Below the pieces are notes generated by a model. It was not told where the DNA came from. It searched no databases and saw only the letters and a list, made by a program, of their open reading frames with translations. Made by a program: the position numbers and the translations under genes. DNA of 64,000 nucleotides from Planctomyces sp. SH-PL62 (lineage in GTDB: Bacteria; Planctomycetota; Planctomycetia; Planctomycetales; Planctomycetaceae): assembly GCA_945905295.1 (NCBI GenBank), contig CAMDPX010000004.1, positions 1 to 64,000 of the forward strand, given 5' to 3'. Positions 28,289-36,993 of this stretch are shown here, one piece after another; the stretch's first letter is position 1, and every line of letters starts with the position of its first letter.

Positions 28289-29425
28289 TCATCGAAACCC
28301 TTCGCGACGAATCGCGATCAACCACATCTCCGCCGCGCGTCGCTGCCCGATGCCGCTGAAGTGTCGGCGTGACTTCGCATCGCCACGATTCTCGCCGGTC
28401 AGCGTGTCGGTATCGGGGCCAGCTCGAAAGCCCGGCAACTTGATCAGTTCGTCGATTGCACCGCGAATGCGACCCTCACCGGCCGGGTCGTTGTAGACGG
28501 TGGGATGATGCGTTGATTTCGCTAACAACCACGGAGGCTCGAAGCCCCACGCCTTGGCGGCGGTCTCGCGGATCGTCTTGAGATTTGCCACATACGTTTC
28601 GCCGGTCGTCTTGGAGATGACGTCGGACTCCCCTTGCTGCCAGAGGACTGCGCGGAAGCGACCGAGCGTTTTCCCCGCTTGCACCAATCGCGGATGCAAC
28701 GAGCCTTCCGGCATCCATTGCATCGATGAGGTTGCTCCAACACCGACATTCGCGAAGCCAATCGGCACGCCCCATTCTTTCAGCATCGCGTCTCCCAGCG
28801 GCGGCCAGATCGAACCACCATCGCTGCCATCCGGTGCTGGTTGAGGATCATTCGCAACTCCCCAAGTTGCTTTCGCCGAATCGAACGCGACGACCCGACC
28901 GAGTGGGTCCGTGACTTTGAATCGCTCGTCGTTGCAGTTGGTCGCATACGACTGCCCCGCCACGACGAAGACTTCACCGACACCAATCGGCTCCACCGCT
29001 CCGAGCGCCACCACGTTGTCATTCATGCGGCCACGAATCTCGAATCGATACCATCCTCCGGCTTGGACGCGCGCGGTGGTGTCGAAGGTTGCTTCCGTTG
29101 AGCGAATCTCCAATTTGGTCCAATCAGTCCCGCGTCCGGTTGCCTCTTTCAAGGCGACAACGCGGTACTCGAAAGCGGCACGCTCAGTTCCTTTCGGCAG
29201 AGTTCCGCGCACGGCGACATCCGCGAATCCCAAAGCGGCTTTCTCAGGTTTTTGCTGCGCGGTAGCGGCGAGATCAAATCCGACTCGCTGGACGACCTGA
29301 TTTGGTTTCGGGGAAGTCAGCGTGATCAGGCTTGGCTCCGCGGCGATTCCCGCCGCGCACAGCATCGCCAAATACGCGAACGGGACTAGGAAGCCAAGAA
29401 CCCAAGAACGATTGGAGAGTTTCAT
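28289..29425 (-). CDS. Exported SGNH esterase, sialate O-acetylesterase-like
   Basis: The 378-residue protein has a signal peptide (about 1-29, ending GIAA), a beta-rich N-terminal module and an SGNH hydrolase domain of the SASA (DUF303) type: the serine block VFVVAGQSYATN, then VGVGATSSMQW, the VLWQQGESD block, and HFSGIGQRRAAEMW carrying the probable catalytic histidine. It would remove O-acetyl esters from sialic acids or other glycans so that the sialidase can act. It precedes the beta-helix gene by 37 nt and follows the DUF1501 gene by 46 nt. Confidence 0.88.
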   Translation of the reverse strand: MKLSNRSWVLGFLVPFAYLAMLCAAGIAAEPSLITLTSPKPNQVVQRVGFDLAATAQQKPEKAALGFADVAVRGTLPKGTERAAFEYRVVALKEATGRGTDWTKLEIRSTEATFDTTARVQAGGWYRFEIRGRMNDNVVALGAVEPIGVGEVFVVAGQSYATNCNDERFKVTDPLGRVVAFDSAKATWGVANDPQPAPDGSDGGSIWPPLGDAMLKEWGVPIGFANVGVGATSSMQWMPEGSLHPRLVQAGKTLGRFRAVLWQQGESDVISKTTGETYVANLKTIRETAAKAWGFEPPWLLAKSTHHPTVYNDPAGEGRIRGAIDELIKLPGFRAGPDTDTLTGENRGDAKSRRHFSGIGQRRAAEMWLIAIRREGFR

Positions 29426-29471
29426 GTTGAAGTCGATTCGTGTGATTCGCGGTACGGCTTTGAATTTCGCA

Positions 29472-30974
29472 TCAGGCGAGGATGCCGTCGATCAGTTCTC
29501 CATGCACGTTGGTCAGTCGGCGTTGGATGCCGTTGTGGTAATACGTCAGGCGTTCGTGCTCGATGCCGAGCAGATGCAGAACCGTCGCGTGGAAGTCATG
29601 CCACGAGACACGGTTCTCGACCGCCTTCCAACCGACCTCATCCGTTGAGCCAAACGCGAGGCCGGGTTTGAGGCCCGCTCCGCACATCCACACGCTGAAG
29701 CCGTATTGATTGTGATCGCGCCCGGCTCCGATGACCCCGGCCGCCGACTGCGAGAACGGAGTGCGACCGAACTCGGAGGTGAACAGCACGAGCGTGTCGT
29801 CCAGCATCCCACGCTGCTTGAGATCGCGAATCAGCGCGGCGATCGGCTGGTCGATGCGGATCGCTTCGCGAGCGTGATTCTCGCGCATGTCTTCGTGACC
29901 ATCCCAATTGATGCGCGGCGATCCGAACGCTCCGCCGGACATCATCTGAATGAATCGCACGCCTCGTTCGAGCAACCGCCGGGCGAGCAAACAACCGCGA
30001 CCAAAGTCGACCGTCGTTTTGTCGTTCAAACCGTAGGCTTCTTGCGTCGCAGCCGTCTCAGCGGCCAAGTCCGCAACCTCAGGCACAGTGAGCTGCATCT
30101 TCGCCGCCAGTTCATAACTGCGAATCCGTGCGACCAGCGCATCATGGCCGGGGACTTTGGCCAACTCTTCCTCCGCGACATCACTGAGACCGATTGGAGC
30201 CGACCGCCGCAGATGTTTGTCATTGAGCTGTCGCAGCAATGCGCGCGACGCGGACTCGGTGCGTGCGTCAATCGGCCGAGCCGGTTGTAAGTCATCAATC
30301 GGCGTACCTCGGCTGCGGATGACGACTCCTTGATGCCGAGCCGGCAGGAATCCATTCGACCAATTGATCGACCCACCCGCCGGCAGCCCGCGCGTGTCCG
30401 GGATGACCACATAGGTCGGCAAGTTGTCGGTATCGTTGCCGAGCCCATACGACAGCCACGCCCCCATCGTCGGGAAGCCGTTCAGGCGGAAGCCCGATTG
30501 CTCCTGAAACGTCGCTGGCGTGTGATTGCTGGTCTCGGCCCACATCGAGTGGATGACTGTCAGCTCATCCGCGACCGTCGCGAGGTGCGGCAATAACTCC
30601 GAGACCCACAAGCCGCTCTCGCCGCGCTGTCGAAACTCCCAATCGTTCTTCCGCAGCAAGCCGACTTGTCCGAAAAACACATCCGGCCGCTCATCACCGC
30701 CGAGCGTTTGACCGTGCCGCTTGGCCAACTCCGGCTTGTAATCCAGCGTGTCGATCTGACTCACTCCACCGTACGCCACGACGTGAATCACCCGCCTGGC
30801 CTTCGCCACGAAATGCGGCGGCGGATCGCTCGCCTCTCCCGGAACGACCGCCGCGCAACCATCGTTGCTCCGCTGGAGCAAACTCGCCAATGCCGCGCCG
30901 CCGAGACCGGTCTTCGTCCAGGAGAAGAAGCCGCGACGACTGAGAAGAGCTGATTTGTCGGAAGCAAAGGTCAT
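29472..30974 (-). CDS. DUF1501 protein, Tat-exported
   Basis: The 500-residue protein begins with a twin-arginine signal (RRGFFSWTKTGLGGAALASLL). The alkaline-phosphatase-like DUF1501 fold follows, with VIHVVAYGGVSQIDTLDYKP, SMWAETSNHTP, WDGHEDMRENH, LVLFTSEFGRTPF and GRDHNQYGFSVWMCGAGLKPG. In planctomycetes DUF1501 genes usually accompany DUF1549/DUF1553 genes; here it opens the sialidase cluster instead. ATG 30974 is used because AGAGG lies 5 nt upstream; the open frame extends 49 codons further only by reading through the hairpin at 31046-31113. Confidence 0.93.
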   Translation of the reverse strand: MTFASDKSALLSRRGFFSWTKTGLGGAALASLLQRSNDGCAAVVPGEASDPPPHFVAKARRVIHVVAYGGVSQIDTLDYKPELAKRHGQTLGGDERPDVFFGQVGLLRKNDWEFRQRGESGLWVSELLPHLATVADELTVIHSMWAETSNHTPATFQEQSGFRLNGFPTMGAWLSYGLGNDTDNLPTYVVIPDTRGLPAGGSINWSNGFLPARHQGVVIRSRGTPIDDLQPARPIDARTESASRALLRQLNDKHLRRSAPIGLSDVAEEELAKVPGHDALVARIRSYELAAKMQLTVPEVADLAAETAATQEAYGLNDKTTVDFGRGCLLARRLLERGVRFIQMMSGGAFGSPRINWDGHEDMRENHAREAIRIDQPIAALIRDLKQRGMLDDTLVLFTSEFGRTPFSQSAAGVIGAGRDHNQYGFSVWMCGAGLKPGLAFGSTDEVGWKAVENRVSWHDFHATVLHLLGIEHERLTYYHNGIQRRLTNVHGELIDGILA

Positions 30975-31045
30975 CAAAGCCTCTCGCGGAATCACGGATT
31001 GGTTCGTCGATGATTTTTTTCGCTCGATCACCGAATCTGTTCCGA

Positions 31046-31113
31046 CATTCGCGCTCCACTTAATTCGCGCGGCCCTCCTGAATTGGCCGCGCGAATTAAG
31101 TGGAGCGCGAATG
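31046..31113. repeat. CATTCG-type perfect inverted pair
   Basis: Positions 31046-31074 pair perfectly (29 bp) with 31085-31113; the loop is 10 nt. The arm starts CATTCGCGCTCC and contains a second ATTCG. Outward on both strands it reads GGAG, 5 nt, ATG, but no long frame follows. It lies in the gap between the ATP-grasp stop and the DUF1501 start. Confidence 0.93.
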
Positions 31114-31154
31114 AACTCCATGAATACGACCGCAATCCGTGCCGCCGTTCAAAT

Positions 31155-32192
31155 TCATACCGTAAACGTGACCGGAGCCGACTTCCACCGCAAGGGTTCA
31201 GAGTTCGTCGCGAGCAGCCGGGCCGGAATGTTGTCGTCGGTCAGTTGGCGATAGCCCAGATAACTGCTTGTGAGTCGCGGATTGATTTCGATCAGCGTCG
31301 GTTGTGGAGGCGACGCATCGGGCAGCACGAGGTCGCAGCCGACATAGCCCGTCAGTCCGGGTACCGCTCGACAAGCTCGCTGGGCGAGTTGTTGCACTGC
31401 GAGTGCTGCCTCTAGGGAGATATCTGCGGGGATGCGACCGCCCTGATATTTGAAATGGCCATCGTCGCTCAAATGTTGCTCGGCCACAGGAAAGACTTCC
31501 AAGACAGTACCGTCCGCGGAAATCAGTAACGCAACGGACAGAGCTCGGCCGGAGATGAAAGGCTGTTGGATAAACGTCTCTGGTTCATTCAACCGGCCCA
31601 GCTCATGCCGAGTGTTCCACAGATCAAAGCCGTCGCGCACCAAAAACATATCTTGCGAGCCGGCTCCGTCGCGTCGCTTGATGACGGTCGGTTCGGGCCA
31701 CCGCACCGCTTGCCGGTTGCCGGGATTGAACGGCAAGGTTTCCGGAGTCGGGATGCCCCGCTCTTGCAGCCATGTCGCGAGCGGTAGCTTGTCCGAGGCC
31801 AGCATGATCGCTCGGTCGGAGGCACCGAGGAATCGGCGGGGCGATGATCGCGGTGGCTCGGTGTCGTTCACGAGCTGGACCTGCAACGCGCGCTTGAGCA
31901 ATTCGCCATTCGTCTCCGGAGCGATGATCCATATCGCATCGCTGTCACGAATCAGCTCGCGGAACAACGACAGCTCATCCACGGCCGAGTTCGCCAACCG
32001 CACTTCGCAGTTTTTCAGCGGACATTCGCCGAGCCGAGCATCCCAAGTCGTGACCACTTCGCAGCCGGGGATCCTCGCGATGTCTTCGGTCAGTGCGGCC
32101 AGCATCGCTCGGCCTTCGCGAGCGAGCGATGTCTCAAGCTGCTTCTGTGGCCATGCGCCGCCGCAAACGTATTCGGAAACGAAAACTCGCAT
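31155..32192 (-). CDS. ATP-grasp domain protein, MfnD-like
   Basis: The 345-residue protein has an ATP-grasp ligase fold: DKLPLATWLQERGIPTPET, nucleotide-contacting EPTVIKRRDGAGSQDMFLV, FIQQPFISGRALSVALL, and the metal-binding end PTLIEINPRLTSSYLGY. The opening MRVFVSEYVCGG resembles tyramine-glutamate ligase MfnD and the ATP-grasp proteins found with tetrahydromethanopterin and methanofuran C1 genes, which many planctomycetes possess. That role is inferred; no other C1 gene is in the window. Confidence 0.8.
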   Translation of the reverse strand: MRVFVSEYVCGGAWPQKQLETSLAREGRAMLAALTEDIARIPGCEVVTTWDARLGECPLKNCEVRLANSAVDELSLFRELIRDSDAIWIIAPETNGELLKRALQVQLVNDTEPPRSSPRRFLGASDRAIMLASDKLPLATWLQERGIPTPETLPFNPGNRQAVRWPEPTVIKRRDGAGSQDMFLVRDGFDLWNTRHELGRLNEPETFIQQPFISGRALSVALLISADGTVLEVFPVAEQHLSDDGHFKYQGGRIPADISLEAALAVQQLAQRACRAVPGLTGYVGCDLVLPDASPPQPTLIEINPRLTSSYLGYRQLTDDNIPARLLATNSEPLRWKSAPVTFTV

Positions 32193-32231
32193 GGGATTTT
32201 CTCGGAGGGGGACGCACGCGGGCCGCGGGCG

Positions 32232-33044
32232 CTACGGCTCTTTCACACGATGTTCGTGGTTGCGGAGGTGCTGTGAGCAATACTCGAATGTGCCGGCGTC
32301 GCACTTGGAACAAATCCGGAAATCTTCATTGGGCTCGTCATGTTCGGTCAGGCCGCAGATGACGCAGTTGTGAAACGGCTTGTCTCCCATCGCCACTTTG
32401 CGAATGGCCGCCTCCATTTGAAACTTGTTGGATCGCATCCGTCGCCAGATGTCGCTGCCAAAGAAGAGCAGGAAGTTAAAGACCGACGCCAAAACGTAAG
32501 CGCGAGCAGACCAACCTCCCACAATGAGGATCAACGCATAGCTCAGCCAAGTCAGCAGAGCGAACCACTTAATGCGAATCGGCAAGATGAAGTAAATCGA
32601 GAGCGTGAAATTCGGAAACAAGTACGCGAACGCCAGAAAGACCGACGAGTCAATAAACATGTTCGTCGCCGGTCCGCCATTCGGCAGCATAAACGCCGCG
32701 ACAATCGTCGCGAGCACGGCAATCAACACATAAAAGTTGTACCTCAGCGTCCCCCACTGACCTTCGAGCGCGGTGCCCATCAGCCAGAACAGATAGATGC
32801 CGAAGATCGCCAAGATGCCGAAGCCCGGCGGCAAGAACACAAATGTCACCAGCCGCCAAACTTCCCCGTCCATCACTTTCGCGGGATCCAAGAGGAATCC
32901 ATCGAGAACCAGTCCAACCCCTTGCCGAGGCGGCATGAACATCGACAACGCCCACAGAGCCGCTTGGAACCCCGCGAGGTATCCCGTGAGATTCGGGATC
33001 GCAAACCGCCGCAGTCGTCGTTCGAGTTGATCCAGCAACTTCAT
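32232..33044 (-). CDS. Rhomboid-like membrane protein with C-terminal zinc ribbon
   Basis: The 270-residue protein has about six transmembrane helices arranged as in rhomboid/derlin-like proteins (WRLVTFVFLPPGFGILAIFG; LIAVLATIVAAFM; SVFLAFAYLFPNF). The rhomboid catalytic GxSG is not visible, so it is probably proteolytically inactive. After the last helix comes a cytoplasmic zinc-binding tail: CVICG, then CSKC, then C and H in EYCSQHLRNHEH. Its ATG at 33044 overlaps the EVE gene's stop codon (ATGA), which argues for translational coupling and fixes the start. Confidence 0.8.
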   Translation of the reverse strand: MKLLDQLERRLRRFAIPNLTGYLAGFQAALWALSMFMPPRQGVGLVLDGFLLDPAKVMDGEVWRLVTFVFLPPGFGILAIFGIYLFWLMGTALEGQWGTLRYNFYVLIAVLATIVAAFMLPNGGPATNMFIDSSVFLAFAYLFPNFTLSIYFILPIRIKWFALLTWLSYALILIVGGWSARAYVLASVFNFLLFFGSDIWRRMRSNKFQMEAAIRKVAMGDKPFHNCVICGLTEHDEPNEDFRICSKCDAGTFEYCSQHLRNHEHRVKEP

Positions 33045-33553
33045 TTCGATGGGTCTTTCACTCCGGCGAGTCGATGCACGGCTTGCCATTCCGCCGCGGT
33101 CACCGGCTGAATCGACAGTCTCGCTCCCCGACGCAGCAGCATCATGTCGCTCAACGCGGAGCACTCCTTGAGTTCATCGCGCGTCACTGGCTTCGGGAAC
33201 ACTTGCAGCAGCTTGATATCGACCATGAACCAAGTCGGCAGATCGGGTTTGCTCTTCGGGTCGTAATGATGGTCTTGAGGGTCGAACGCTGTGTGATCGG
33301 GATAGCCGGTCTGCACAACTTCCGCCGTGCCGACAATCGCCATCGGCTCGGCATTGCTGTGATAGAACAACACCCGATCGCCGAGTTGGATTGTGTCGCG
33401 CAGCAAGTTGCGAGCTTGATAATTGCGGACTCCGTCCCAGAACGTCCTCTTCGTCGGCTCGCGCGCCAGATCGGCAATCGAGTACGCCTCCGGTTCGGAC
33501 TTGAAGAGCCAATACTGTCGAACGGTTGGAGCAGATTTCTTCTTGGTCGCCAT
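33041..33553 (-). CDS. EVE domain protein
   Basis: The 170-residue single-domain protein belongs to the EVE/thymocyte nuclear protein 1 family (PUA-like fold, thought to bind modified bases). Typical motifs are YWLFKSEPEAYSIADL, FWDGVRNYQARNLLRD, GDRVLFYHSNAEP, GTAEVV and WFMVDIK. Bacterial EVE proteins are often linked to RNA modification or to modified-DNA restriction; neither context is seen here. It overlaps the rhomboid-like gene by 4 nt. Confidence 0.95.
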   Translation of the reverse strand: MATKKKSAPTVRQYWLFKSEPEAYSIADLAREPTKRTFWDGVRNYQARNLLRDTIQLGDRVLFYHSNAEPMAIVGTAEVVQTGYPDHTAFDPQDHHYDPKSKPDLPTWFMVDIKLLQVFPKPVTRDELKECSALSDMMLLRRGARLSIQPVTAAEWQAVHRLAGVKDPSK

Positions 33554-33617
33554 GAAAGTTTCCTTGGCCGGGATTCTGGCGGCGTCAATGAGTTTGCTCT
33601 AGCCCCACCAGCAATCA

Positions 33618-33820
33618 CGCCACCGGGTTTATCCCATTGGTCTCCACGCAAGTTTGCGAGTCCCATGCAAACGCGTCCGCCTTACCTCTGCGCTCTTCGC
33701 TTCTCTGCGGTGAAAAGAGGCATCTCGAACACTTTTACCGCAGAGAAGCGAAGAGCGCAGAGATGCCGCCGTTTCCGACTATTTCGAGCCGTGTAGAGAC
33801 CAATGGGTTTACGCCGGTGG
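33618..33820. repeat. Nested inverted element: CTCTGCGCTCTTCGC pair inside a longer pair
   Basis: The inner arms 33686-33711 and 33737-33762 pair perfectly over 26 bp with a 25-nt loop. Outside them, the CACCGG...CCCATTGGTCTC arm (about 33618-33641) and its inverse (33796-33820) form a second, looser pair. The EVE start is at 33553 and the DJ-1-like start at 33976, so this occupies most of a 422-nt gap without genes. Confidence 0.88.
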
Positions 33821-33975
33821 TTCCCGCGCTCAGCACTACTCATGCAAGTGTTGTGATAACGGCCATCGGCTTTCGGCTTTCGGCTCTCGGCTTTCGGCCG
33901 AACTCCCATCTTTGGCTGCGCCTGATATGCTTCGCCCGCTGCTCTGATTCCCCAACTTCTCAGGAGAGTTCGCTC

Positions 33976-34536
33976 ATGCCCAAGGTTCTGCTCGTCATCG
34001 GCGACGCGACCGAAGTCCTCGACACGATGTATCCCTTCTTTCGTTTGCCTGAAGATGGCTTTGAGGTCGTCGTCGCCGGGCCGGAGAAGAAGCTGTATCA
34101 CATGGTGCTGCACGAAGTCCCGCCCGGCTCGACGTGGGACATCACGCAAGAGACCGCCGGTTATCACCTGCAAGCCGACATCGCCTTTCGCGATGTGAAC
34201 CCAGACGACTATGCCGGCCTGTTCCTCTCCGGCGGCCGAGCCCCCGAATACCTGCGCTACGATCAAGACCTGCTGAAGATCACGCGGCATTTCTTCGAGA
34301 AGAACAAGCCAGTCGCGTCGGTCTGCCACGGCATCGAGATCGCCGCCGCCGCCGACTGCCTCAAGGGCCGCACGGCCACGACCGTCGCGAAGTGTGCGCT
34401 CGACATCACTCAAGTCGGCGGCAAGTACGTCAATCAGCAAGTCGTGGTTGACGGTAACTTCGTGACGGCTCGCGTCTGGATGGACAACACGCCGTTCGTC
34501 AAAGAATTCATCAAACTGCTGAAGGCCGCCCAATAA
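33976..34536 (+). CDS. DJ-1/PfpI family protein
   Basis: The 186-residue protein has the class I amidotransferase-like fold of the DJ-1/PfpI group. The nucleophile elbow is SVCHG with C117, and GGRAPEYLR (87-95) provides the family glycine loop. Members include deglycase-like and stress proteins; the exact activity is open. ATG 33976 has AGGAGA 9 nt upstream; the open frame extends about 113 codons further through hairpin sequence and is not protein-like there. A GTGG hairpin doublet follows the stop by 1 nt. Confidence 0.92.
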   Translation: MPKVLLVIGDATEVLDTMYPFFRLPEDGFEVVVAGPEKKLYHMVLHEVPPGSTWDITQETAGYHLQADIAFRDVNPDDYAGLFLSGGRAPEYLRYDQDLLKITRHFFEKNKPVASVCHGIEIAAAADCLKGRTATTVAKCALDITQVGGKYVNQQVVVDGNFVTARVWMDNTPFVKEFIKLLKAAQ

Positions 34537-34537
34537 T

Positions 34538-34597
34538 CGTGGGGCAGGTTTTCAACCTGCCCGTGACGACCCTGGCAGGTTGAAAACCTGTCCCACG
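34538..34597. repeat. GTGG-GGCAGGTT hairpin doublet
   Basis: The left arm is GTGG plus GGCAGGTT-TTC-AACCTGCC (34539-34561). The right arm, 34574-34597, is its inverse with one mismatch. It lies immediately after the DJ-1-like stop and 17 nt before the next gene's start, so it also forms that gene's leader. A single arm of this family occurs at 39370-39392. Confidence 0.92.
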
Positions 34598-34614
34598 AAA
34601 AACGGAGTCCACTC

Positions 34615-35850
34615 GTGCGAAATCAAATCATTGCAGCGTTGTGTTTCATCACGTGCTCCCTCAACACGCTTCACGCCGGCGACTGGCCGCAGATCCTTGG
34701 TCCCAACCGCGACGGCCGCGCTGCTGCCGACGAAAAACTCGCCGACTCGTGGCCGAAGGACGGTCCGCCTGTCCTGTGGCAGCGTGAGGTTGGCGGAGGA
34801 TTCTCCGGCTTGGCGATCGGCGGCAACACCGCCATTTTGTTTCATCGAGTGGATGACGAAGAGGTCGTCGAAGCGCTCGACACGCTGACCGGAAAACCGA
34901 AATGGAAGGACGGTAGTCCGACCAAATTCACCAGCGGCTTCTCCGACGACCAAGGCCCGCGCTGCGTGCCGGTCATCCAGGGCGATCACCTCTTCGTATT
35001 CGGTGCTCAAGGAACTCTGCGCTGTCTCGACTTGAAATCGGGAAAACGCATCTGGAAGCGGGAGACGCACACCGAGTTCAAAGCTCCCGAAGGTTATTTC
35101 GGCGCTGGCAGCACGCCGATCGCGATTGGCGACAAACTGCTGGTCAACGTCGGAGCCGGCCGAGCCGGCGCGGGGATCGTCGCGTTCGAGATGGCGACCG
35201 GCAAAACCATTTGGAAAGCGGTCGATGACGACGCCAGCTATTCATCACCGGTGCTCGCGACCGTGGCAGGCACCAAGCACGCAATCTTTGTGACGCGATC
35301 GAAGACCGTGTCGCTCGATCCCGACACCGGCAAGGTTCGCTTCGAGTTCCCGTTCGGCAAGCGTGGCCCAACGGTCAACGGAGCTTCGCCGATCGTGCTT
35401 GATGGCAACGTGTTTGTCTCGGCCCATTACGGAGTCGGAGCTGTCTTCGCCAAAATTGGTGCGACATCGGCCGACGAAACCTGGAACAGCGACGATCTGA
35501 TCTCCAGCCAATACATGACGCCGCTGGTCCACGAGGGATTGCTCTTCGGCATTCATGGCCAAGAGCGAGTCGAGGATTCCGAGATGCGTTGTCTCGACCC
35601 GCGTTCGCAGAAAGTGCTGTGGTCGAAGCCCAGGTTCGGCTTCGGAACACTGATCGCCGCGGATAGCAAGATGCTGATGCAGACGACCGACGGCGAACTG
35701 ATTCTGTGGAAGCCCGACTCGCGCAACTATCAGGAACTCGCCCGTGCCCGCGTGTTTCGCTCGACGACCCGTGCGCTCCCCGCGCTGTCCAACGGCCGGC
35801 TCTTCGTGCGCGACTCGCGCACTCTCAAGTGTCTGCAAGTCGGGAAGTAG
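34615..35850 (+). CDS. Exported PQQ-type beta-propeller protein
   Basis: The 411-residue protein starts at GTG 34615 with CGGAG upstream, giving a signal peptide (IIAALCFITCSLNTLHA). Repeated propeller blades follow: DGPPVLWQREVGGGFSGLAI, LDTLTGKPKWKD, LDLKSGKRIWKRE, FEMATGKTIWKAV, LDPRSQKVLWSKP. This eight-bladed type is widespread in planctomycetes as outer-membrane or periplasmic proteins; no enzymatic motif was seen. It is convergent with the DUF1573 gene, and a GTAG hairpin element fills the gap. Confidence 0.9.
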   Translation: MRNQIIAALCFITCSLNTLHAGDWPQILGPNRDGRAAADEKLADSWPKDGPPVLWQREVGGGFSGLAIGGNTAILFHRVDDEEVVEALDTLTGKPKWKDGSPTKFTSGFSDDQGPRCVPVIQGDHLFVFGAQGTLRCLDLKSGKRIWKRETHTEFKAPEGYFGAGSTPIAIGDKLLVNVGAGRAGAGIVAFEMATGKTIWKAVDDDASYSSPVLATVAGTKHAIFVTRSKTVSLDPDTGKVRFEFPFGKRGPTVNGASPIVLDGNVFVSAHYGVGAVFAKIGATSADETWNSDDLISSQYMTPLVHEGLLFGIHGQERVEDSEMRCLDPRSQKVLWSKPRFGFGTLIAADSKMLMQTTDGELILWKPDSRNYQELARARVFRSTTRALPALSNGRLFVRDSRTLKCLQVGK

Positions 35851-35854
35851 TTGG

Positions 35855-35965
35855 CGCTCGTAGTGACCCCATTTATGGGGTCGTGCCGACCATCCAACCC
35901 GATAAATCGGGTCACTACGAGCGCAAATCGGGGCACTACGAGCGCAAATCGGGGCACTACGAGCG
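35855..35965. repeat. GTAG-TGACCC doublet followed by tandem half copies
   Basis: GTAG at 35860 heads GACCCCAT-TT-ATGGGGTC. The inverse arm ends CTACGAGCG near 35922. Two more near-identical 21-nt units (CAAATCGGGGCACTACGAGCG) follow in tandem up to 35964. This is the only tandem amplification of an arm in the window. It lies between convergent genes. Confidence 0.92.
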
Positions 35966-35973
35966 TCAGAACC

Positions 35974-36993
35974 TCAGCCGTTCGGCTCGCTGATCTTGCC
36001 GATCGCTTTGAACGTAACGGGGGCCGGCCGGCCATTGACGGTCACGGTGAATTCTTCGGAGAGGTTGCCCGGCTTATCCGGCGCGGTGATGGTCATCGGC
36101 AGCACATGCACCTGAGCGGCGTTCTGCGGTAGACGGACTTTGAAGAGGCCGGTGTCCGAATCGCACTCGATCTTGTCGATCTGGAACGGTTGCCGACCCT
36201 TGATGACGATGTTGAATTGCTTCGCCTCGCCTGGCTTCATTACCCCCAGCGACACGATCGCGGGGGTCACCACCACGTCCGCTTCCACATTCGCTTCGAC
36301 CAACAGCGGGACATGCGGGCTGGTCTGGTCGTCGGTGACGATCGTCAGTTGCTCGCGGATGGTGCTCGGCGGAGTGTTCGAGGCCAGCGTGACGACGATG
36401 TCGTAATCGACTCGGCCATTTCCACGAACCGTTTCGACGGCTTTGGCCACGACGGACTCAGAGCGGCTCTTGACCTCTTTGATTTGCCAATCATTGCGGC
36501 CGGCGTATTGCAGCTTGACCGTGCGAGTCGCCTCCTTGCCGTAATCGACCGCGCCGAAGTTCACCGAACCGGGATCGAAGACCACATCGGTCCGGATATA
36601 AGCGGTGATCGGGATGCGGACCTCAGCGGCCCACGGCGTATCAAACGTGATGATGACGTTCGAGTCTTTTCGCCGCGTGAACTTTTTGGTGTCCATCGTG
36701 ACTTCGATATAGCCTTCCTCCAGGCTTTCCAGAGACGTCTTGGTCGGCTTACCGGCCGAGCAACCGCACGTCGTCCGGACGTCGGCGATATGGATCGCGC
36801 GATTCCACTTATTCGTGATCTTCACGCGAGCGACCGCGTCCGAGCCGCGGGCGACGACACCGAAGTCGATATTCCGCTGATCGAACATCTGCTCGGCCCA
36901 GCTCAATTGCTGCTGCTGAGCCGACGCGGACGCGGCGAAACACAAACCGACGATCAAGGTGAGACAAACTGGGAGCAGACGGGAATTCAACAT
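35974..36993 (-). CDS. Exported DUF1573 protein with Ig-like repeats
   Basis: The 339-residue protein has a signal peptide (ends ASASAQ, about residue 25). A DUF1573 domain follows with NIDFGVVARGSDAVARVKI and the cysteine motif VRTTCGCSAGKP. Two further Ig-like repeats have the FDPGSVNFGAVDYGKEATRT and VVTPAIVSLGVMKPGEAKQF openings. Such proteins are abundant and uncharacterised in planctomycetes and Bacteroidetes. The start at 36993 is the ATG directly before the signal peptide. Confidence 0.9.
   Translation of the reverse strand: MLNSRLLPVCLTLIVGLCFAASASAQQQQLSWAEQMFDQRNIDFGVVARGSDAVARVKITNKWNRAIHIADVRTTCGCSAGKPTKTSLESLEEGYIEVTMDTKKFTRRKDSNVIITFDTPWAAEVRIPITAYIRTDVVFDPGSVNFGAVDYGKEATRTVKLQYAGRNDWQIKEVKSRSESVVAKAVETVRGNGRVDYDIVVTLASNTPPSTIREQLTIVTDDQTSPHVPLLVEANVEADVVVTPAIVSLGVMKPGEAKQFNIVIKGRQPFQIDKIECDSDTGLFKVRLPQNAAQVHVLPMTITAPDKPGNLSEEFTVTVNGRPAPVTFKAIGKISEPNG

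Noticed and set aside
34615-35850. True PQQ-dependent dehydrogenase
   Set aside because: Only the propeller pattern is present; no cofactor-binding or catalytic residues of quinoprotein dehydrogenases were seen. The same applies to 10272-14960.
35855-35965. Short CRISPR-like tandem of 21-nt units
   Set aside because: The units abut without spacers and derive from a hairpin arm.
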